This document shows, one piece after another, positions 1 to 4,416 of a DNA stretch of 7,019 nt. Within the stretch, counting starts at the first letter, position 1. Every line of letters begins with the position of its first letter. This DNA comes from Bacteroidales bacterium (GTDB lineage: Bacteria > Bacteroidota > Bacteroidia > Bacteroidales > UBA7960). The stretch is from the NCBI GenBank assembly GCA_007124575.1, contig SLEW01000022.1, forward strand, positions 1 to 7,019. Reading direction: 5' to 3'. The notes below the pieces were generated by a model. That model saw nothing but the letters and a program-made list of their open reading frames with translations. It was not told where the DNA came from and made no database searches. The position numbers and the translations under genes are program-made.

Positions 1-2
1 TA

Positions 3-95
3 CTGAAAGCCCATGGACAGGATCCCGTCAGAGATTTTGATTTCCCTTATGAAGACGAAGTATCCGGCTTTTTAAACGGGAATGAACATGAATAA
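3..95 (+). CDS. C-terminal end of an unrecognised protein (5' truncated by window)
   Basis: An open frame runs from the left edge to a TAA at 93-95 and gives 30 residues. The visible tail is strongly acidic, with a D-F-D-F-P-Y-E-D-E core followed by a short hydrophobic patch and an N-E-H-E end. I do not recognise the family, and 30 residues are too few to assign one. Support is limited to an uninterrupted frame, coding-like composition and the start of repeat-rich non-coding DNA right after its stop. It is codirectional with the 373-2034 gene but separated from it by 277 bp, so they are probably separate transcription units. A chance open frame cannot be excluded at this length. Confidence 0.45.
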   Translation: MKAHGQDPVRDFDFPYEDEVSGFLNGNEHE

Positions 96-128
96 GGTAT
101 TGCTGTTTTAATGAAAGTTAATGCTTCG

Positions 129-228
129 CAGCGCGGATTTACCCGGCAGCGTTAAATATTGAAATTACTATGGTTGTTGTGGATCCCCGGAAAATTTTTC
201 CAGAAACCTGCAGCGTAAATCCGGGCTG
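129..228. repeat. Imperfect inverted repeat with nested palindrome
   Basis: The arm CAGCGCGGATTTAC at 129-142 matches the reverse complement of 215-228 (CAGCCCGGATTTAC) at 13 of 14 positions. The arms enclose 72 bp. Inside lies GGAAAATTTTTCC at 189-201, which is palindromic around a central T. The long spacing argues against a simple terminator. A small MITE-like or REP-like element, or the remains of one, is possible. No coding sequence and no clear flanking target duplication are visible. Seen: the repeat. Inferred: mobility. Confidence 0.5.
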
Positions 229-238
229 GCCGAAGGTT

Positions 239-266
239 ATCCGTGTCATCCGTGTTCATTCAGGTT
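239..266 (+). repeat. Short tandem repeat, ATCCGTGT-type unit
   Basis: Two adjacent 9-mers, ATCCGTGTC (239-247) and ATCCGTGTT (248-256), differ only in the last base. After one extra C, a degenerate third copy ATTCAGGTT (258-266) matches the second at 6 of 9 positions. From memory, similar ATCCGTGT or ATCTGTGT strings recur between genes in Bacteroidota and some other environmental bacteria, but I cannot verify that here. It begins ten bases after the right arm of the 129-228 inverted repeat, so the two may be one composite element. Confidence 0.5.
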
Positions 267-372
267 AAGTTGCTGAAATTCCATAAACTTGCAAAGTACG
301 ACTCAAAATAAAAAACAACCACAGCATCCCAATAATATGCATATTAGCACATTAATACTTTAACACATAAAT

Positions 373-2034
373 ATGATAAGAAAGGTACTATTCACAGCCC
401 TCCTGATCTGCTTCGGCATGTATTTGCCTGTTTCGGCGGATGTTCCCAACGGTGATTTTGAAAGCTGGCCGCCCGGCAATAATGGGAACCCGGAGTTCTG
501 GGACTCTCCCAATGAGCTTACCGGGGGCTTTCCATTTTTTGAGATCACCGTGGAGCAAACAACAGACAGTTATTCCGGCGATTATGCCGCGCGGCTTACA
601 ACCAAAGAGATAGCGGGCGAAACCATTCCGGGTATATTGTCACTCGGGGAACTCGATATAAACATCGTAAACCCGGAGCAAACGGAGTTTATCGGGGTGC
701 CTTTTGAAAATCGTCCCGCCGGGTTAACCGGATATTACAAATACAGCAGTCCGGCTGCAGATGCCGGCGGCATTGGCATACTCCTTACCCGTTACGATCA
801 GCAGAAAAACAAAAAGGACACTATAGCATTTGCACTAACCGATTTGCAGGAGAATAATGGTGAGTTTGAGTCTTTTTCCCTGTCTCTTCAGTATCTCAGC
901 TATCACCAGCCCGACTCGATGAACATCATCATTTTATCTTCCGCTTCGCCTCAACCCACCGTGAACAGCCAGCTGACCGTTGATGCCCTCACGCTGGAAT
1001 ACGTGGATCCGCCTCATGTGGATCTGGGCGGCGACGTAGATCTGTGCCTGGGAGAAAGTCATACTTTCGATGTTGGATTTAATGAAGGCTATTCATATCT
1101 GTGGAAAAACCTGGAGACCGGCGATGTGCTCTCCGACGACCATATCCTGACGGTATATGAGGCCGGGATATATCAGGCCATTGTACAGAATGAATTTGGA
1201 CTTCCCGGCTTTGATACGGTCCAGGTCTTCATGCATGAAACGCCCGCTGTTTTTGCCCTGGAAGCAGAAGGTGTATTCTGTGCAGAAACACCGGATATTG
1301 ATTTTATACTGGGTTCATCAGAGCCTGAAGTATATTATTCTCTCTGGAAAGAGGATACACAGGTATCGGATGCTCTCGAGGGAACAGGTGATGCGCTGGT
1401 GTTCGGCTCATATTATCAGGAAGGCCTGTATTTTGTCCTCGCTGAAGATCCTGACCTGTCCTGCTCTTCCCATACCGATACGCTGGATATAAGTTTTGTG
1501 CCTACTCCAGCAATATATAGTGTAACGGGAGGAGGTGCGTTCGATCCTGATGAGGGAGGCGCTGAGGTGGGGCTTTCCGGGAGCCAGGAGGACGTCACCT
1601 ATTATCTTTACCGTGATGATGAAGAGGTGGTAATGGAAAAAGCCGGAACAGGAGAGCCGCTCACTTTTGGGTTTCAAGCGGAGGGAGTATACTCTGTTGA
1701 AGCGGTCAGCACTTTAGCCTTTTGCCCCATGATGATGGAAGGAGAAGCAGAGGTTAATCCTGTAACCTTTGTAGCTGATTTTGAGGATGAAAGTTTTTTC
1801 CTGTATCCCAATCCTGCTTCCACTCATGTTTCCGTTGCAGGTCTTTCGGGTACGGCTGTCATCCGGGTGATTTTAATGAATGAAACCGGCCAGCTTATAA
1901 GGTCTTACAATGTGGATAATGAATCAAATGCCCTGGCACTTGATCTCACTGGCACGCCGGCAGGGGTCTATCTGGTTATCCTGGAGCTGACAGACGGTCG
2001 TCGCAGAATGGATAAATTGATCCTTGTTCCCTAA
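373..2034 (+). CDS. Secreted protein with PCMD-like domain and T9SS C-terminal sorting tail
   Basis: A 553-residue exported protein. Residues 1-22 form a signal peptide (K4, hydrophobic core, likely cleavage after V-S-A22). Residues 23-212 resemble the PCMD (putative carbohydrate metabolism) domain: NGDFESW at the mature N-terminus, PAGLTGYYKY at 115-124, PDSMNIIILSS at 180-190 and VDALTLEY at 203-210. Residues about 215-288 look like an Ig/PKD-type domain. Two related repeats follow (289-377 and 378-465), each with a TPA start, a Y-x-L core and a GTG-x-x-L-x-FG motif. Residues 474-553 are a type A T9SS tail: YPNPAS at 478-483, GVYLV at 531-535 and the terminal KLIL. Such tails direct cargo across the outer membrane and are removed by PorU, encoded at the other end of the window. 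The PCMD name rests on weak family precedent and no catalytic residues are evident, so the role could equally be adhesion or glycan binding. The ATG at 373 is chosen because it directly precedes the signal peptide. Confidence 0.9.
   Translation: MIRKVLFTALLICFGMYLPVSADVPNGDFESWPPGNNGNPEFWDSPNELTGGFPFFEITVEQTTDSYSGDYAARLTTKEIAGETIPGILSLGELDINIVNPEQTEFIGVPFENRPAGLTGYYKYSSPAADAGGIGILLTRYDQQKNKKDTIAFALTDLQENNGEFESFSLSLQYLSYHQPDSMNIIILSSASPQPTVNSQLTVDALTLEYVDPPHVDLGGDVDLCLGESHTFDVGFNEGYSYLWKNLETGDVLSDDHILTVYEAGIYQAIVQNEFGLPGFDTVQVFMHETPAVFALEAEGVFCAETPDIDFILGSSEPEVYYSLWKEDTQVSDALEGTGDALVFGSYYQEGLYFVLAEDPDLSCSSHTDTLDISFVPTPAIYSVTGGGAFDPDEGGAEVGLSGSQEDVTYYLYRDDEEVVMEKAGTGEPLTFGFQAEGVYSVEAVSTLAFCPMMMEGEAEVNPVTFVADFEDESFFLYPNPASTHVSVAGLSGTAVIRVILMNETGQLIRSYNVDNESNALALDLTGTPAGVYLVILELTDGRRRMDKLILVP
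1237..1767 (+). repeat. Two tandem diverged protein repeats within the T9SS cargo
   Basis: These bases encode residues 289-465 of the secreted protein. The copies (289-377 and 378-465) align through TPA, a short glycine-containing strand, L-G/S-S, Y-x-L-x-x-(E/D)-D, GTG-x-x-L-x-FG and EG-(L/V)-Y-x-V-x-A. The second copy keeps the VTGGG start and the YYLYRDD core that I associate with beta-sandwich repeats in Bacteroidota surface proteins. The first copy has two cysteines (303 and 364) that the second lacks at those positions. DNA identity between copies is low, so the duplication is old. Confidence 0.6.
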
Positions 2035-2055
2035 AAAATAAACAAAGGTCCGTTT

Positions 2056-3498
2056 TTACTGCTGGCTTAGCCACTGCGGCAGCACTTCTTCTTTCCATTC
2101 TTCTTTTTCCCCGCGGATTTGTTCCATATCCAGGCCGATATATTCCTGGGCTTTTTCTTTTGTGGAGATATCGGGCATGTCGATAGGATAGGGGATATCA
2201 TATTTGCGGAATATTGCTGTCAGTTCGATACTGGCTTCCTGTGCTTTTTGTATGGCGGTGGCCAGTGTCCGGAGTGCTTCAGAGGGGCTGTGGAAGCCCA
2301 TGGAGTTGGCGGCTGCTACCCAGTCCCATCGCCATTGCGCATGCCGGATCAGCTGCAGGATGTGCTCCATTTCTTCTTCTGTAGCGCCGGCATCCCAGGC
2401 GTGTTTCGCCTCGATGTGTACCCTGGCGAGGTTTCTCTCTGTGATACCCCGAAGTTCCGACACCCTTCCCTGTTGTTCATAAACCCTGTCTATAATGGCT
2501 TGTTCGTCTTCGCGATGGCATACCATACATGATGTATCAACCTTATCCAGCGGGCTGACAAGATGGTGGTCGGTAAATTTGATGCCACCCTCACGTTTGT
2601 AGGGCATGTGGCAATCTGCACATGCCACCCCGCGTTGGGCATGAATGCCTGTTTTATACAATTCGTAATCGGGATGCTGTGCTTTAAGCATCGGCGCGCG
2701 ACTAAGGGCATGCACCCAGTCAGTATGATCTACGTTGTCTTTGTAATATTCCATCTCATCGGCGGAGAACCCTTCATCCCACGGAAAGATGAGGTAGTTG
2801 TCCTCGCCGAAATAGTACTCCACGTGGCACTGGGCGCATACGAGCGAGCGCATCTCCTGCCGTGTGGCATTGTTGATGTCGACACCTCGGCGCGCAAAGG
2901 CTTCCGTGAGTGCCGGGCGGGTGATGCGCAGGTTCATGGTCTCCGGGTCATGGCAGTCCTGGCATCCGATGGGGTTTTGGATGTTTGGGCCCATTTCGGC
3001 CCAGGTCTGGGAGTAAAACTCCGACACGCCGATCTCATTCATCATCCTGGGCACATCGGTGCTTTTGCAGGTCCAGCAAGTCGCTGGCTGAGGAATACCT
3101 GTCCGGAGGGTGTTCTGCACATCCGTGACAGAGTAGTAGTGCCCTCTGCCCTGGTTATAATCTCTGGAAAAGGCATAACCTGCCCACATGACAACCATTT
3201 CGGGGTATTTTTCGAGATAGTCGATCATGACAGAGCCATAATATTTGCTTTCAAACGTAGTATCCAGGGTTTGCAGATAGGATTCATACTGCCGTGGGAA
3301 GTTTTCGCCCCAGACGGCGTTGTCTGGTTCCCATTCGGGGATGGGGCTGACCATCTGAAAGTAGAGTTGGGCCTCGCTGCGCCTTTCTACGATGGAAGCC
3401 GCAAACAGACCAATAATGAATACGATCACCACGGTCGCAAAAAACAGCACCCAATTTAACCACGGTTTGTCTTTGGTAATCTCCTGTATGCTTTTCAT
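2056..3498 (-). CDS. nrfA: Ammonia-forming cytochrome c nitrite reductase, catalytic subunit NrfA
   Basis: The 480-residue pentahaem enzyme reduces nitrite to ammonium with six electrons, on the outer face of the cytoplasmic membrane. The special active-site motif CWTCK is at 141-145, with K145 as the iron ligand. Four classical sites follow: CQDCH 179-183, CAQCH 221-225, CADCH 293-297 and CMVCH 324-328. By alignment from memory with the E. coli and Wolinella enzymes, the active-site trio is R132 (in LRTG), Y228 (in VEYYF) and H275. KAQH at 272-275 is the KxQH form, in which K272 and Q274 with E227 and Y228 usually hold a calcium ion. The loop from R132 to the first haem cysteine is seven residues shorter than in E. 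coli. Residues 16-35 form one hydrophobic segment, a signal peptide or anchor with no obvious cleavage motif. The gene is codirectional with nrfH, 88 bp downstream of it, and has an AT-rich leader without Shine-Dalgarno. It looks intact. Confidence 0.98.
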   Translation of the reverse strand: MKSIQEITKDKPWLNWVLFFATVVIVFIIGLFAASIVERRSEAQLYFQMVSPIPEWEPDNAVWGENFPRQYESYLQTLDTTFESKYYGSVMIDYLEKYPEMVVMWAGYAFSRDYNQGRGHYYSVTDVQNTLRTGIPQPATCWTCKSTDVPRMMNEIGVSEFYSQTWAEMGPNIQNPIGCQDCHDPETMNLRITRPALTEAFARRGVDINNATRQEMRSLVCAQCHVEYYFGEDNYLIFPWDEGFSADEMEYYKDNVDHTDWVHALSRAPMLKAQHPDYELYKTGIHAQRGVACADCHMPYKREGGIKFTDHHLVSPLDKVDTSCMVCHREDEQAIIDRVYEQQGRVSELRGITERNLARVHIEAKHAWDAGATEEEMEHILQLIRHAQWRWDWVAAANSMGFHSPSEALRTLATAIQKAQEASIELTAIFRKYDIPYPIDMPDISTKEKAQEYIGLDMEQIRGEKEEWKEEVLPQWLSQQ

Positions 3499-3526
3499 AG
3501 GTTATTAATTTGTTGGTATTATTGAA

Positions 3527-3566
3527 AGACGAAATGACAATAGGACAAAAGGACAAAAGGACAAAA
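3527..3566 (-). repeat. Octamer tandem repeat in the nrfH-nrfA spacer
   Basis: Read in the direction of nrfHA transcription, TTTTGTCC occurs three times perfectly (3566-3543). Two degenerate copies follow, TATTGTCA (3542-3535) and TTTCGTCT (3534-3527). The array starts 20 bp after the nrfH stop and ends 28 bp before the nrfA start, so it should be carried on the bicistronic message. It has no dyad symmetry and no SD-like purine run in the coding sense. It could be a replication-slippage array, a protein or RNA binding site, or part of an interspersed family. Confidence 0.75.
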
Positions 3567-3586
3567 AGTTGAAATCTCAGTAGCAC

Positions 3587-4225
3587 CTAATCACGCATTC
3601 CGGGGTATTCCACTGCCCGTACACTGCCTCTGGTGTCGCGTCCGGTAAGGTCATCCAGCCACGCCGGTATTACCGAGGGCAGTCTTTCCACCAGGGAGTG
3701 TGGCGAAGCCGACAAGCTTCTTACGCTGCCATGGGGTGTTTCCGCGTGGCAATCCCAGCACAATTTACCTTCCCCTTCTGCTGCCGATTTCGCTGTAACC
3801 TCTACAATCTGCACCATGTCCACCATGTCGATGTGGCAGCTGATGCAGTTCTCCTGGACGACCCTTCTGCCGCGGTCTTTGATGCGGATCACCTGGGGTT
3901 CCCAGCGAAAGGTGAACCAGGTGGCGTGTGCCAGGCCATCCGTAGCTTTCACATAATACTTACTGAAAAAATTGTCTTGTGGAACGTGGCATTCTGCACA
4001 GGTGGCTTCCTGCGCGTGGCTGCTCTTATCCCAGGAAGCAAAATAGGGATACATGACATGGCAGTTGATGCAGGTTTCCGGCTCATCCGAGATATATGAG
4101 CTGGCGTTGGACACATGGAACACAAAAACCAGGATTCCCACGAAAATGCCGCTCAATATGATGACGGTAAAACGCCACTGTTTAGGTGGTAAGATAAAGT
4201 AATACAGTTGCTTAAGCTTGTTCAT
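3587..4225 (-). CDS. nrfH: Cytochrome c nitrite reductase quinol-oxidising subunit NrfH (NapC/NirT family)
   Basis: The 212-residue tetrahaem membrane protein oxidises menaquinol and passes electrons to NrfA. One transmembrane helix spans about 18-38. The haem sites are CINCH 52-56, CAECH 76-80, CISCH 127-131 and CWDCH 156-160. The first sits in CxxCHxM (M58), the NrfH signature in which methionine serves as an axial ligand. K89 and D96 in the KYYVKATD stretch match the spacing of the conserved Lys82/Asp89 pair tied to quinol oxidation in the Wolinella and Desulfovibrio proteins. The 52 residues after the last haem are longer than I recall for those proteins, and include a histidine- and serine-containing stretch (HGSVRSLSASPH, 165-176). 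The frame is open to an upstream ATG at 4294, but MNKLKQ at 4225 is preferred: it puts the helix at the usual distance, and the upstream extension would cover the predicted promoter. nrfA follows on the same strand. Confidence 0.96.
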   Translation of the reverse strand: MNKLKQLYYFILPPKQWRFTVIILSGIFVGILVFVFHVSNASSYISDEPETCINCHVMYPYFASWDKSSHAQEATCAECHVPQDNFFSKYYVKATDGLAHATWFTFRWEPQVIRIKDRGRRVVQENCISCHIDMVDMVQIVEVTAKSAAEGEGKLCWDCHAETPHGSVRSLSASPHSLVERLPSVIPAWLDDLTGRDTRGSVRAVEYPGMRD

Positions 4226-4263
4226 GCGGCTTGGTTTTGGCCTTATTCTGGACAATTCGTACT

Positions 4264-4295
4264 TAAATGTACAAACTAAATGGCGAACAAACAAA
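4264..4295 (-). promoter_or_regulatory. Candidate Bacteroidota-type promoter for nrfHA
   Basis: On the minus strand TTTG (4295-4292) is followed after exactly 20 nt by TACATTTA (4271-4264), which matches 7 of 8 positions of the TAnnTTTG -7 pattern. The spacing fits the Bacteroidota consensus, and transcription would start about 30 nt before the nrfH ATG at 4225. GTAC occurs at 4259-4262 and again at 4269-4272, overlapping the -7 element. That could be an operator, but GTAC is self-palindromic and short. I see no FNR-like TTGAT-N4-ATCAA site. Confidence 0.45.
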
Positions 4296-4334
4296 AATGA
4301 TGGAGAATTTCTTCTTTAATTGCAGAAATTGTTA

Positions 4335-4351
4335 TTTGGACTTAATCCAAA
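4335..4351. promoter_or_regulatory. 17-bp dyad upstream of the nrfHA promoter
   Basis: TTTGGA (4335-4340) and TCCAAA (4346-4351) are perfect inverted arms around CTTAA. The site lies about 40 bp upstream of the proposed -33 element, where an activator could bind. No U-rich tract follows on the minus strand, so it is a poor terminator. It does not match the CRP or FNR consensus. Confidence 0.3.
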
Positions 4352-4361
4352 CACGAAACTC

Positions 4362-4382
4362 GCTGTTTGGTCGATAAACAGC
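4362..4382 (-). terminator. Hairpin after porU, possible terminator
   Basis: GCTGTTT (4362-4368) and AAACAGC (4376-4382) are perfect 7-bp inverted arms around a 7-nt loop, 34 bp past the porU stop. On the transcribed strand a loosely T-rich stretch (GAGTTTCGTGTTTGG) follows, not a real U run. This would separate porU from nrfHA. The weak U tract keeps confidence low, and a regulatory dyad is an alternative. Confidence 0.35.
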
Positions 4383-4416
4383 AGAAGAACACACATGGAT
4401 CCATATAGAATGGTTG

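Larger units (their letters stand above)
96..372. other. 277-bp intergenic region rich in short repeats
   Basis: No gene of credible length is seen here; the best start at 82 yields only nine codons. The region holds an inverted repeat (129-142 with 215-228), a near-palindrome between its arms (189-201) and a short tandem repeat (239-266), each listed separately. The last 100 bp before the ATG at 373 are AT-rich, as usual for Bacteroidota leaders, and show no Shine-Dalgarno sequence. TAAACTTG at 284-291 is one base off the Bacteroidota -7 pattern TAnnTTTG, but I find no TTTG at the proper distance upstream, so I do not call it a promoter. Confidence 0.6.

Noticed and set aside
2063..2073. TGGC-TTA-GCCA hairpin at the nrfA stop as a terminator
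   Set aside because: The 4-bp stem lies within the nrfA coding end and the T-rich stretch comes about 17 nt later, too weak to call.
2563..3459. 298-codon open frame on the plus strand opposite nrfA
   Set aside because: It lies wholly antisense to an unmistakable five-haem NrfA, has no recognisable domain or signal, and its length is explained by the codon bias of the real gene.
3527..3566. CRISPR array reading of the octamer repeat
   Set aside because: The units are 8 bp and contiguous, with no spacers and no cas gene nearby.
4226..4294. Upstream ATG extending NrfH by 23 residues
   Set aside because: The extension is not NrfH-like and overlaps the predicted promoter; the ATG at 4225 gives the normal N-terminus before the transmembrane helix.
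4395..4404. ATGGATCCAT perfect palindrome downstream of porU
   Set aside because: Ten bases of symmetry is expected by chance at this scale, and it has no supporting context.
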